Virus record (IMG/VR): IMGVR_UViG_3300048065_000502
Span: 1 to 41,786 of that record
Reading direction: 5' to 3' (one strand)
Origin: a virus
Length of the DNA stretch: 41,786 nucleotides
This document shows, in pieces, positions 15,745 to 22,987 of the stretch. The notes beneath the pieces were generated by a model that saw only the letters and a list, made by a program, of their open reading frames with translations, searched no databases and was not told the origin of the DNA. Position 1 is the stretch's first letter; each line of letters opens with the position of its first letter. A program made the translations under genes and the position numbers.

Positions 15745-17940
15745 CTAGTCAAGGGCTATCTCTACTACATCCATCCAATTTGACCCTACGGCAATTTCTA
15801 TGTCGAGGGGTAGAACGAATTCATAATTCCAGCGCTGCTTGGCTTCGCCAACTACGCCGACCATAGCTTCCTTCAGAAGCTCTTTTATTAGACCTGTCTC
15901 TTCAGGCGACACATCCACAACGATAGAGTCATGGACGCTAAGTATAAGTCTTGACTTAACTTTATTCTTCTTGAAAAGTTTGTGAGCGCGTATGCAACTT
16001 AGCGGGACTAAGTCTCCCGTGGCGAATCCTTGCACAGGGTAATTGACCACTGCGGTTGCATTGGTTACCCGTCCGCCAGCTATTCTCTCTGCATTCGGGA
16101 AGTGGTATTCACGCCCTGAAGGGACCGTAACTAGACCATTATCTAAGACCCCTTTAAAGAGAGTCTTGTGCCATTCAGCCAGCCCTTCATAGATGTTGAA
16201 GTACTCATCGAAGTACCGCTTAACGTGTGGTTCCTCCATCGCCCCTCGTCCGCCATACAACGGCCCAAAGGTGTACGCCTTGGCTTTTTTACGGAGGTCC
16301 TTGTCAACGTCTGCTTCATCACATTGATTAATAATTGACGCTGTCTGAACGTGAACGTCCTTGCCCGTCAAAATGTCTTCTATGATCTGCCCGTCTTTGG
16401 ACAACTCTCCAGCCACCCTGAACTCCAGGCCGCTGTAATCTGCTTCCCAGATCTGACCATTGGGGAAGCGACTGACCACAGCTTTCCTCACAGGGAACTT
16501 GCCACCAGAGGGTTGGTTCTGAAAGTTTGGTTGTGAACTGGATAGACGGCCAGTCCTCGTAATCGTCTGATTAAACTGAGCGTGTAGGAACCCAGTGCTG
16601 CGGGTCCATGTAGAGATGCCCGTGACAAAACTATCCAGATAGGTGTTGATGGCGTTGAGGCGCATCATAGACCCAAGGAACTCCACCGCAACCTCGTTGC
16701 CCTTATTAGAAGCCTGTTTCATCAGTCTGGCCAGTGTGACCTTGTCTGTCTTGAAACCATGCACAGAGGCATCCATCGGACCTTCCGGTATCAGCTTTAA
16801 CCCAGCCGTCTTATCAGTGGGAATGTACAGCGCACCAGCCTTGCCACATTTCTTACAGGGGCTTGGGTTCTTCCACGGGGTCCCGTCTTTCTTGGTCTTT
16901 CGGATAGTACCAAAGCCACGGCAATCCGGGCATTGATGCGCGACAGTCTGCTTAACAACCTTCGTCAGAGTGCGTACCCAGCCAGTGAACTTAGTAGGCT
17001 TCATACGGGGCGGGTAGAGGGACTTACCCCTAGCGTCCGTACCGATGTTCATTACATCTTTCCAACGGGCCTTGTCAGTCAGAGCGCGGGAGTAAACAAC
17101 GGCACATAGATCAGGGCCTGAGTTTAAATTGATGGGCGTGTCTCCCATAACATCCGAAACAATTTCTTCCAGACGGCGAATGAGTTCTATCTTTTCGTTT
17201 TGGTACTCTACGCGAACCTCTTCCAATACTTCCCGGTCAATGCAAATGCCATTGCTCTCAATCTCCACAAGGAAAAATAGCATCTCGTTCATCAACTTAA
17301 ATGTGGGGAGTAGCCCGGTGTTCTTACGCTCAGTCAGATCGGTAAGCTGCTGAACCAAAATCTCCGCACAACTCTGTACATCAGCCTCGGCATACTCCAC
17401 CACCTTATCTAGATCTATTTGGTAGAACTCTTTCCCCGCCTTGAACTCCGCATCAATTAAGTCAGACTTCTTCCGCGTAACGTCCCGTCTTTCAGCAGTG
17501 GCCTTCAGAGACTTCTCTACCGGAGTACCCCGTGCAAAGATATACTCACCAATCATCGTACACCAACCTGACTCAGGGGCTTCTAGCCCAACGCTTCTAA
17601 GCCAATTAGCATCAAACTTTAGGTTGTGCGCTGCGTAACATTCGGTAGCTGCCAAAGCGTCCAAGAACTCCTGCGGCATCTGGTTGCGCTGATCTTCTGG
17701 GTGTTGCTCGTGATATACCACATGTGTGTTGACGGGCTTTAGTATGTCCGCCTCCAGTGTTGCCGGGTCCTTGATGTTGGTCAGAGTCTTCCAGTGGATA
17801 GACACCAACATGTTTTGGGGGTTGAAGGGGCTGTTATCCCTAATCTCGTTCTCGCCCACCCTGCTGGTTCCAGTCTCCAGATCGAAGACTAGGCAACTGT
17901 TAAACCACAAGTCTGTTGGTACAGTAAAATTAGACAACAT
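15745..17940 (-). CDS. polA: Family-A DNA polymerase with DnaJ-type zinc finger insertion
   Basis: 731 residues. The 3'-5' exonuclease motifs are FDLETG (Exo I, ~19), AHNLKFD (Exo II, ~104) and YAEADV (Exo III, ~183). Polymerase motifs are DYSGLEFR (A, 501), RKKAKAYTFGPLYG (B, 550) and SVHDSIVVD (C, 668). At the start of the polymerase region, before motif A, are C-x2-C-x-G-x-G (C337, C340) and C-x2-C-x3-G (C362, C365), half of a DnaJ zinc-binding domain. From memory this partial DnaJ domain was described for the SAR116 phage HMO-2011. The position equivalent to E. coli F762 is Phe. The start overlaps the helicase stop by 11 bases. A short hairpin with six T residues sits at its stop codon. 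Confidence 0.95.
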   Translation of the reverse strand: MLSNFTVPTDLWFNSCLVFDLETGTSRVGENEIRDNSPFNPQNMLVSIHWKTLTNIKDPATLEADILKPVNTHVVYHEQHPEDQRNQMPQEFLDALAATECYAAHNLKFDANWLRSVGLEAPESGWCTMIGEYIFARGTPVEKSLKATAERRDVTRKKSDLIDAEFKAGKEFYQIDLDKVVEYAEADVQSCAEILVQQLTDLTERKNTGLLPTFKLMNEMLFFLVEIESNGICIDREVLEEVRVEYQNEKIELIRRLEEIVSDVMGDTPINLNSGPDLCAVVYSRALTDKARWKDVMNIGTDARGKSLYPPRMKPTKFTGWVRTLTKVVKQTVAHQCPDCRGFGTIRKTKKDGTPWKNPSPCKKCGKAGALYIPTDKTAGLKLIPEGPMDASVHGFKTDKVTLARLMKQASNKGNEVAVEFLGSMMRLNAINTYLDSFVTGISTWTRSTGFLHAQFNQTITRTGRLSSSQPNFQNQPSGGKFPVRKAVVSRFPNGQIWEADYSGLEFRVAGELSKDGQIIEDILTGKDVHVQTASIINQCDEADVDKDLRKKAKAYTFGPLYGGRGAMEEPHVKRYFDEYFNIYEGLAEWHKTLFKGVLDNGLVTVPSGREYHFPNAERIAGGRVTNATAVVNYPVQGFATGDLVPLSCIRAHKLFKKNKVKSRLILSVHDSIVVDVSPEETGLIKELLKEAMVGVVGEAKQRWNYEFVLPLDIEIAVGSNWMDVVEIALD

Positions 17941-19222
17941 AACGGCTGATCCCCGCTTCTAAAAAGCAAGTCACTTGGCCATGCCACCCGTTCAACTTGT
18001 TCTTACCCACCGTCAGGTATCGGGTGTAGTCTGGTTCACTGTTCTGAACACCCTCCTGTTCGACAGCACCAATACCTATAATCAGATCAAGCTCCGCGCT
18101 CTTACCGATCTTAGAGCCTTCCATCTCAAAGGGTGTTATGCGGGTCTTTCCTCTGGCCTCATTACTGGCCTGTGACATAGCAAACACAGCCGCGTTATGT
18201 CTCTTGGCGTACTCGCGTAAGCTCCTGTACAACTCCCGCAACCTCTCATGCGAGGCCCCGAAGTTTCCTTTGATGTTCAGCTTATCCGCTTGGTCGATGA
18301 CTACGATGTCTGGCTGAACAAACTTAGTGAGGTCATCTAGCTGCTGAATTGACCACTCGTGGATGTCCATCATGAAGACGTTATCGTCTATGTCAGACCA
18401 AGCCTGTCGGCATCTTCGCGGGTCAAGCTCTACATCAGCCGCTGACATACCAGAGCGAGACATCTGTGATCGAAGCTTAGTCTTTTGAGACTTCTCCTCG
18501 TTGATCACATAGAGGACCCTTGCACCTTGATCAGAAAAGCCTCCCGGAGCAAAACACAGTGTGACCATGAAAGCTGTCTTACCAGCATTCGGCACGGCAA
18601 ACACAGAAGCAAACTCCGCTGGCCCAATGCCATAGACTTTATCGTGGAGAGGGGGGAGATTAAACTTCCATCGACTAGCGTTACTCGCCGTCTTTAGAAG
18701 CTCCTCTGTATCTGAGGTAGTAAAATCGTACTGCTCTGTGGGAGCAAACCCGGACTTGTAAGATTCAATTTGGTTAATGAGGCTATCGAAAGACTCCAAC
18801 TTGCCTTCTGATATCTCCAGCCCAAGGTTAGCTATTTTTGTTCCTGCCTGACGTTGCCATAAACCCTGGATGGTATCTAAGGCGATGTCTCCAGAGATTA
18901 CCGGGGCGTCTTGAACTGAGTCGATGACCTCATTCAGGGAAGCCTTATAAGCTTCTGTGGCCACGGGGTGGTCATTAGAGTAAAGAACCTTAACCTCTTC
19001 GACAGTCAGGTCTCTTTGATATTTTTCGTGTGCGGAAACAATGGTTTTGTAGATCTCACGGCATTCGGCGTCGAATAGGTTTTCGTTTAGCCTCTTGCTG
19101 TTTTCTGTGAAGAACTCGTGAGAGAGAAGTGTTCGTAAAATTAAATGGTCCAACTTAAAACCCCTTACTAGCATCCTTTGGTGGGGGTTACTGTACCGTA
19201 AAAACTTTTTACGATCAAACAC
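17930..19222 (-). CDS. Replicative DNA helicase, DnaB/RecA-type
   Basis: 430 residues. The N-terminal 100 residues form an alpha-helical DnaB-N-like region (LILRTLLSHEFF). The motor has a Walker A variant AVPNAGKT (209-216) and Walker B DIVVIDQAD (305-313), then AVFAMSQASNEARG as the Q/S-containing motif 3. It unwinds DNA ahead of the polymerase encoded next. The first codon is GTG at 19222 with AGG about ten bases before it. An ATG at 19174 is possible but its AGG is directly adjacent. Primase is a separate upstream gene, unlike fused T7 gp4. A terminator at 19.27 kb precedes it. Confidence 0.88.
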   Translation of the reverse strand: MFDRKKFLRYSNPHQRMLVRGFKLDHLILRTLLSHEFFTENSKRLNENLFDAECREIYKTIVSAHEKYQRDLTVEEVKVLYSNDHPVATEAYKASLNEVIDSVQDAPVISGDIALDTIQGLWQRQAGTKIANLGLEISEGKLESFDSLINQIESYKSGFAPTEQYDFTTSDTEELLKTASNASRWKFNLPPLHDKVYGIGPAEFASVFAVPNAGKTAFMVTLCFAPGGFSDQGARVLYVINEEKSQKTKLRSQMSRSGMSAADVELDPRRCRQAWSDIDDNVFMMDIHEWSIQQLDDLTKFVQPDIVVIDQADKLNIKGNFGASHERLRELYRSLREYAKRHNAAVFAMSQASNEARGKTRITPFEMEGSKIGKSAELDLIIGIGAVEQEGVQNSEPDYTRYLTVGKNKLNGWHGQVTCFLEAGISRYVV

Positions 19223-19264
19223 TATTGTTCGACCTGTACTTTAATACTACAGATTAGCGGGTCC

Positions 19265-19292
19265 ATAAAAAAACCCCCGGTTAAGGGGGCTT
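19265..19292 (-). terminator. Rho-independent terminator before the helicase gene
   Basis: On the - strand CCCCC-TTAACC-GGGGG is followed by seven T residues. It sits just after the stop of the 68-residue gene and before helicase. It is the middle one of three intrinsic terminators inside the leftward arm. Confidence 0.8.
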
Positions 19293-19296
19293 TTGG

Positions 19297-19503
19297 TTAC
19301 TTTGCTGTTTTGAGCTTCATCTTGGACAAGTCAGGTAGGCCACTGCCTCGCCTCTCTTTGATGTCCATCGTCGTAGCAACTACGCATGTATTTTGTTTAG
19401 CGAACCCATTAAGGCATTGCTCTAACTTTTCTTGTTCAGCAGCCACTTCTTTGAAGCTTCCTTCAATATCCATGTCAACAAGAATAATTGCTCTAACTTT
19501 CAT
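19297..19503 (-). CDS. Small protein of unknown function after primase
   Basis: 68 residues. The first strand (VRAIILVDMDIEG) followed by a helix (FKEVAAEQEKLEQCL) and a second strand (TCVVATTMDIKERR) resembles a ferredoxin-like alpha-beta fold. AAGGA lies upstream of ATG 19503. It overlaps the primase stop by 11 bases, so it is coupled to primase, and may be a replisome accessory factor. Not recognised further. Confidence 0.6.
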   Translation of the reverse strand: MKVRAIILVDMDIEGSFKEVAAEQEKLEQCLNGFAKQNTCVVATTMDIKERRGSGLPDLSKMKLKTAK

Positions 19504-20272
19504 GTGAAATGATCCTTCTTACATCCTTCGCAGAAAGATACTTCAAATCCCTTTCTAGGAATTTTACTGAGGTGTCGGTCACCCCCCGTAACTCTCCACA
19601 CATTCGTAATGCTTTTTTTGAGGCGTCCTTGTCAAGGGCGATTATGATTTTACTGAAGCCCCTAATTAGTTTCTTTTGCTTTAAAGATAAATTAGTACCC
19701 AATAAAGCGACTCCAGTGTACTGTCTCGTGGCATAGACTGAGCAAGCACTCGCAGCGTCCTCTACTAATACCGCCACATCATGGTCCCCTACTTGGAACA
19801 AAGAGGACAATTCTCCGTAGACTTTCCATTTAGGGCGCACCTTCTTTAAAGCTCTACCCACAGCCCCTTCTTGACCGCTAGTGTAGAACAGGACTCTGTC
19901 GGAAGCGGGGCAGTACCGTATCTTCACTGCCTTGTCCTCATAAGCAGCTAGACAGTGGTTGTCTGCTAAGTATTGCATCACTCGCGGGTGACGCTGGCAG
20001 TCCGAAGTTAAGCTAGGAATAAAGTTTCTAGGGAGTGACTTGTTCTGCCCACTTTTAAGATGAGACCTTATTTCAGCCGCTGTCCTTCCTAAGTCTTTAG
20101 CACCTCTAACGGCACAGTTTGCGTGAAAGCAATGCCAAAGTAGCGTCCCGTCCTTCTTTGTGATGCTAAGAGTTTTTCTCCCACCACAAAAAACGCAATC
20201 AATCCGCGTAGAAGTCCCAGATACTGGGAGTTGCGGAACTAGTTCTTCAATTTGTTGAAACCCCAAAGTCAT
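19493..20272 (-). CDS. DNA primase, zinc-finger plus Toprim
   Basis: 259 residues. The N-terminal zinc-binding motif is C26-x2-C29 and C48 with H50/C53 (WHCFHANC), as in T7 gp4 primase. The Toprim catalytic acid is in VLVEDAASA (E171) and the D-x-D in IIALDKDAS (D214, D216). It makes the RNA primers for lagging-strand synthesis, and acts with the DnaB-like helicase encoded two genes on. The length is near that of the T7 primase half, so helicase and primase are split here. AGGGG lies very close to ATG 20272, an unusually short spacing. Confidence 0.88.
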   Translation of the reverse strand: MTLGFQQIEELVPQLPVSGTSTRIDCVFCGGRKTLSITKKDGTLLWHCFHANCAVRGAKDLGRTAAEIRSHLKSGQNKSLPRNFIPSLTSDCQRHPRVMQYLADNHCLAAYEDKAVKIRYCPASDRVLFYTSGQEGAVGRALKKVRPKWKVYGELSSLFQVGDHDVAVLVEDAASACSVYATRQYTGVALLGTNLSLKQKKLIRGFSKIIIALDKDASKKALRMCGELRGVTDTSVKFLERDLKYLSAKDVRRIISHES

Positions 20273-20352
20273 ACCCCTGTCTATTTACACAGTTATGGGT
20301 CTTTTCTCCCGATTGTCCACTAAGATACTGAAACTTATACATTCTACCAGAC

Positions 20353-20390
20353 CCTGAAGGTCGTAGGTTCAAATCCTACTCCCGCAACCA
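20353..20390 (+). repeat. attP: Putative attP core: 3' part of a tRNA gene
   Basis: A T arm (GTAGG-TTCAAAT-CCTAC, 20363-20379), a 3' acceptor strand TCCCGCA and a discriminator A with CCA (ending 20390) are intact, preceded by CCTGA-AGGTC, which fits an anticodon-stem 3' strand and variable loop. The 5' half of a tRNA is absent. The A72-A73-CCA end and AAGGTCGTAGGTTC best match initiator tRNA-fMet, from memory. It lies just past the 3' end of the integrase gene. This is how a phage restores a tRNA gene on integration. Confidence 0.8.
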
Positions 20391-20449
20391 AAGTACTGAT
20401 AGAAAACAATAAATTTTTATCAGGACCCCCATAAACGAGGGCCGGGGAC

Positions 20450-20473
20450 AAAAAGGGACAAAATACCCTTTTA
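20450..20473 (-). terminator. Rho-independent terminator after the integrase gene
   Basis: On the - strand AAAAGGG pairs with CCCTTTT across an eight-base loop and is followed by T and then GTCCCC. It lies 9 bases after the integrase stop. The motif GGGACAAAA occurs twice in tandem here (20445-20463) and could also serve as an integrase arm site. Confidence 0.55.
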
Positions 20474-20481
20474 AATCCATC

Positions 20482-21552
20482 CTATCCGAATCTTTTGGAC
20501 ATGGCATTCGTGGCTGCATTCTCATCTAAGACTAAGTAAATGCCTAACACATCCCTAGTCTTGTGACCCGTAACAGAGCGCATCTCATCATCCGTGCAGC
20601 CACTGTTAGCCATCTCGGTGGCCCCAGTCCTACGCAAGTCCGACAGCTTTAGCTCGTCATCAAGGTTAGCCGCCTCACGGATATTCTTAACGTGATCATT
20701 ATACAGGCGTCTGTCATAAGGTTTGCCCGTCTTACCATAAAAGACAATGCAATCTGTCGAGGGTGAGCGTTTAATGCTCTGGAGGCGCTCTGCTATTAAT
20801 GGGGTGACCGGAATAGACATAGGACTACCCGTCTTTTCCTGATCAAAGCGCAGAATGCCGTCCACATAGTTGCCCCACGTTAACTGGCGCATATCTCCAG
20901 GTCTCTGACACATATGCCAGCACAACAGAGCCATAGTTCCGATGCCTTCATAGCCCATCTTATCAGCTTGACGCACAAATATGGTTATTTCTTCCTCAGA
21001 CCAGCGTTTTTGACGCCTCTTGAGAGATTTAATGCCCATTTTAAAAAAAGGATTGTTGGTGTGGACCTTCTCATGCCGCATTCCAACGTACCAAACCCTG
21101 CGAAGGCACTTGAGAGCGTGAACGGCGCGATGCTCCGACACATTTTCAATGAGTTTCTGCTTGAGTTTGTCCGCTTGAGCCATCGTGACGTACTTATGCA
21201 TCAACTTACCAAACGGTTTTGAGTTTGTGTCAAGGCAAGTGTCACACGCAGTCTTTAAGACCAGTCGATAATGCTCTTTGGAGTTAAACTTGAGGTCTTT
21301 AAACTCGCTGGTGGTGTAGTAGTAAGCGATTAGGCCATCTACAGTACTTTCATCGATGGTAATCTTCTTACTATCTCGACGTTTCCACTCTTCGTAGGCC
21401 ACTTGGACAGTGTTAGAGTGCCTACTTGCCTCACTTTCAGTGGAAAAAGACTCTCCGGTGATGCCTAGAGCCAGTCTAACGTGCTTCTTAGGCTTAAAGC
21501 GCCATACTCTTTTGCCTTTAGAGAGGCCGATCTCAATGTACTTAGCTGTCAT
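20482..21552 (-). CDS. int: Tyrosine-recombinase integrase
   Basis: 356 residues from ATG 21552, with AAGGATG eight bases upstream; the longer frame to 21693 would read across its own promoter and has no ribosome site. The C-terminal catalytic domain shows the first Arg in CQRPGDMRQLTW, the LRRTGATEM box II, the VTGHKTRD His and the nucleophile Tyr in LGIYLV. The usual His of H-x-x-R is Ser (LSDLRRT), a substitution that I believe also occurs in related integrases. The enzyme inserts the phage at the host tRNA gene using attP at 20353. A TTGACA/TAATGT promoter is directly upstream and a terminator follows. Confidence 0.92.
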   Translation of the reverse strand: MTAKYIEIGLSKGKRVWRFKPKKHVRLALGITGESFSTESEASRHSNTVQVAYEEWKRRDSKKITIDESTVDGLIAYYYTTSEFKDLKFNSKEHYRLVLKTACDTCLDTNSKPFGKLMHKYVTMAQADKLKQKLIENVSEHRAVHALKCLRRVWYVGMRHEKVHTNNPFFKMGIKSLKRRQKRWSEEEITIFVRQADKMGYEGIGTMALLCWHMCQRPGDMRQLTWGNYVDGILRFDQEKTGSPMSIPVTPLIAERLQSIKRSPSTDCIVFYGKTGKPYDRRLYNDHVKNIREAANLDDELKLSDLRRTGATEMANSGCTDDEMRSVTGHKTRDVLGIYLVLDENAATNAMSKRFG

Positions 21553-21586
21553 AGCTGCATCCTTGTGTTGGTTGGTAAACAAGGAC

Positions 21587-21615
21587 ACATTAACTAGGGG
21601 TTCTTGTTGTGTCAA
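21587..21615 (-). promoter_or_regulatory. Integrase promoter
   Basis: On the - strand TTGACA (21615-21610), a 17-base spacer and TAATGT (21592-21587) lie 28 or so bases before the integrase ATG. Its -35 box forms a back-to-back dyad (TGTCAA-GGTG-TTGACA) with the -35 box of a divergent + strand promoter. Confidence 0.6.
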
Positions 21616-21619
21616 GGTG

Positions 21620-21648
21620 TTGACAGAACTGTGTGGGGTCTTTATAGT
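21620..21648 (+). promoter_or_regulatory. Strong consensus promoter divergent from int
   Basis: TTGACA (21620-21625), exactly 17 bases, then TATAGT (21643-21648). No protein gene follows on the + strand; a terminator ends at 21769. The product would be a short untranslated RNA. Confidence 0.7.
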
Positions 21649-21654
21649 ACCCCC

Positions 21655-21769
21655 TGCAAGATAGGTAACTGACCCACCCGCCTTCTTGTACACTCCCTAA
21701 AGTCGGGGTTTATACGTTTGCCCGACACCTTTGCCTCCTTCCAACATGACTGGAAGGGGGCTTTTTTTT
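21655..21769 (+). ncRNA. Candidate ~115-nt small RNA
   Basis: The span runs from the expected start site of the consensus promoter at 21620 to the T tract of a strong terminator. It contains an internal hairpin (GTCGGG 21702-21707 with CCCGAC 21721-21726) and the terminator hairpin. There is no credible ORF. It is not antisense to the integrase ORF if int starts at 21552, but would overlap the leader if int starts at 21693. Inferred from signals only. Confidence 0.5.
21733..21769 (+). terminator. Strong rho-independent terminator
   Basis: GCCTCCTTCCA pairs with TGGAAGGGGGC over eleven pairs (one G-T) around the loop ACATGAC, followed by eight T residues. It faces rightward although all neighbouring protein genes run leftward, which supports a separate + strand transcript. 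Confidence 0.88.
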
Positions 21770-21774
21770 CATTT

Positions 21775-21789
21775 TTACTTGCGCGTCAA
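21775..21789. repeat. 15-bp repeat TTACTTGCGCGTCAA, copy 1
   Basis: First of three exact copies found between 21.8 and 23.1 kb. It contains the imperfect dyad TTG-CGCGT-CAA. It lies between the small-RNA terminator and the end of the 65-residue gene. Operator or initiator role is possible. Confidence 0.6.
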
Positions 21790-21811
21790 TCTAATTATGA
21801 GAGTGACCAAT

Positions 21812-22009
21812 CTATGGATCGTAGACTATTGAAGTCTCTTCGTCATCGACACAGTCGCCATTAAGCATCGGGGAGGCAACAAAGGTGTATCCCTTGTCCA
21901 GCGTCAGCATTGTGATGTCACATCGCTCCCCTCGCTCAACGACTTCTGTAAGGGTATGTATTAGATCGATTAAATCGGGTGTGTTGAAGATAAGTGCTGG
22001 GTTAGACAT
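21812..22009 (-). CDS. Small acidic protein of unknown function
   Basis: 65 residues with GAGGA upstream of ATG 22009. The N-terminal segment (LIDLIHTLTEVVERG) is an amphipathic helix, followed by a short beta-type region and an acidic end (DCVDDEETSIVYD). No DNA-binding motif is seen. It lies between two copies of the 15-bp repeat and upstream of int, a place where excisionases or regulators often occur. This protein is too acidic to be a convincing excisionase. Confidence 0.55.
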   Translation of the reverse strand: MSNPALIFNTPDLIDLIHTLTEVVERGERCDITMLTLDKGYTFVASPMLNGDCVDDEETSIVYDP

Positions 22010-22211
22010 GAATTTCCTCGCTTAACTTGGGTTTTTTTTCTGAAATTAGCTTTCGGGATGCGCGGAAAACTACAAAGAGCGTTAGACTCGTAAGATGAAG
22101 GTAGGAAGAATTACTTGCGCGTCAACCTTTTTAAAGACGCTGTTAGTTTAGTTTTGATACTTTGGGGTGATTCTACTGTTAAAACCCCTACTTGAACCCC
22201 TCTGATAAGCC
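22010..22211. other. Gene-free stretch with repeat copy 2
   Basis: About 200 bases without a credible ORF. It carries the second exact 15-bp repeat (22111-22125) and T/A-rich runs. No strong promoter was found by eye, although transcription of the 65-residue gene must come from here or from read-through. Confidence 0.6.
22111..22125. repeat. 15-bp repeat TTACTTGCGCGTCAA, copy 2
   Basis: Exact copy in the same orientation as copies 1 and 3, in noncoding DNA upstream of the 65-residue gene. A preceding A extends the match with copy 3 to 16 bases. Confidence 0.65.
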
Positions 22212-22239
22212 AAAAAAAACCCCGACACAAGGCCGGGGC
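22212..22239 (-). terminator. Rho-independent terminator in the early arm
   Basis: On the - strand CCCCGGC pairs with GTCGGGG (one G-T) around CTTGT and is followed by eight T residues. It lies seven bases after the stop of the 85-residue gene and is the first terminator met by leftward transcription. Confidence 0.85.
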
Positions 22240-22245
22240 TGAGTT

Positions 22246-22503
22246 TTACCAACCGAAGCTTACTGAACAGGTCTCGCACACTTCGTAATCATCAAGTGGT
22301 AGCCCCGCAGCTTCCAAAGCGTCTAAACCGTCTTGCTCGGTTTTAAACTTTGTATCGCCACCCCGCTTAAAATGCTCTTTAAGCTTGGCGTACATTGCTT
22401 TTCGCTCTTTTGCTGCGATCCGCACCCCAGTTTCATAATTACCCCCACGGTAATAGCTGGGGCTGATGGTGTAGAACGGCTTAGAGTGTCGAAGGGTAGT
22501 CAT
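22246..22503 (-). CDS. Small basic protein with C-terminal CxxC
   Basis: 85 residues. The N-terminal half is basic and aromatic (RHSKPFYTISPSYYRGG), followed by a Lys/Arg-rich helix. The C-terminus has CETC, which could bind a metal if dimeric. It starts at ATGA overlapping the stop of the preceding gene, so translation is coupled. It is closely followed by a terminator. Function unknown; early position suggests a host take-over or regulatory role. Confidence 0.55.
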   Translation of the reverse strand: MTTLRHSKPFYTISPSYYRGGNYETGVRIAAKERKAMYAKLKEHFKRGGDTKFKTEQDGLDALEAAGLPLDDYEVCETCSVSFGW

Positions 22504-22865
22504 TGCTGTTCCCCCGTAGCACTGTCAGCTTTAATCGCATCGATAGCATCATCCGCCAATGAGTCTAGATAGGTATCTAGCATGTCATTGGGGTGACTCC
22601 CCAAGATCTCTTTGCCAGCGCTAACCTTGAGATCCGTTAAAGGTTCAAGGGTATCGAAATTTGGTACTAGCGCGTCAATGTCGTTCTTAGACAGCAGCTT
22701 GGCAATTGGGAACATGCCGCCATCATCGTCAACAAGGCAGAGAATGAGGGTGTCATCTCCGTAGGCAAATTGATCTTCACATAGGATCAACGAAAACTGC
22801 TCGTTGCGCTCCAAGAGTAAAGTCTTTTCAACGGCCTTTTGGAAAAACGATTTTTGCTTAGTCAT
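22500..22865 (-). CDS. First gene of the leftward early arm, acidic protein of unknown function
   Basis: 121 residues, strongly acidic. It starts with a basic helix (TKQKSFFQKAVEKTLLLERN), then beta-type segments (FSLILCEDQF, DTLILCLVDDDGG) and an Asp/Ala-rich helical tail. AAGGATGC precedes ATG 22865; this motif recurs in front of several genes in the region. A degenerate copy of the 15-bp repeat lies inside the gene. It is the first protein made from the promoter-boxA leader and so is the best place to look for an early regulator, but no known antiterminator family is recognised. Confidence 0.6.
   Translation of the reverse strand: MTKQKSFFQKAVEKTLLLERNEQFSLILCEDQFAYGDDTLILCLVDDDGGMFPIAKLLSKNDIDALVPNFDTLEPLTDLKVSAGKEILGSHPNDMLDTYLDSLADDAIDAIKADSATGEQQ
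22664..22678. repeat. Degenerate copy of the 15-bp repeat, within a gene
   Basis: GTACTAGCGCGTCAA matches 13 of 15 bases of the repeat and has the same orientation, but lies inside the 121-residue gene. It may be chance or a genuine fourth site. Confidence 0.35.
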
Positions 22866-22948
22866 AGTAATGCATCCTTTGAAATTGGTTTAGGTTAAAG
22901 GTTGCCACCCCATCGTCATTATCGCGTCAGGGTATGACTGTTCCGAAT

Positions 22949-22960
22949 TGTTAAAGAGCA
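22949..22960 (-). promoter_or_regulatory. boxA antitermination site
   Basis: On the - strand TGCTCTTTAACA is identical over 12 of 12 bases to the E. coli rRNA-operon boxA, which binds NusB-S10 and makes RNA polymerase resist termination. It lies about 21 bases after the predicted start site and about 85 bases before the first gene of the leftward arm. Confidence 0.72.
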
Positions 22961-22987
22961 AGCGGTCCAGCTAGTGGGCGCAGGAAT

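Noticed and set aside
15739-15760. Short hairpin with six T residues at the polymerase stop codon as a terminator
   Set aside because: Only four base pairs (CCCT/AGGG); too weak to list as a terminator, though it may contribute to pausing.
20300-20390. Complete tRNA gene
   Set aside because: The 5' acceptor strand, D arm and a proper anticodon loop (T33) are absent; only the 3' part is present, so it is treated as attP.
21553-21693. Longer integrase start at 21693
   Set aside because: It would translate through the int promoter and lacks a ribosome site; ATG 21552 has AAGGATG at good spacing.
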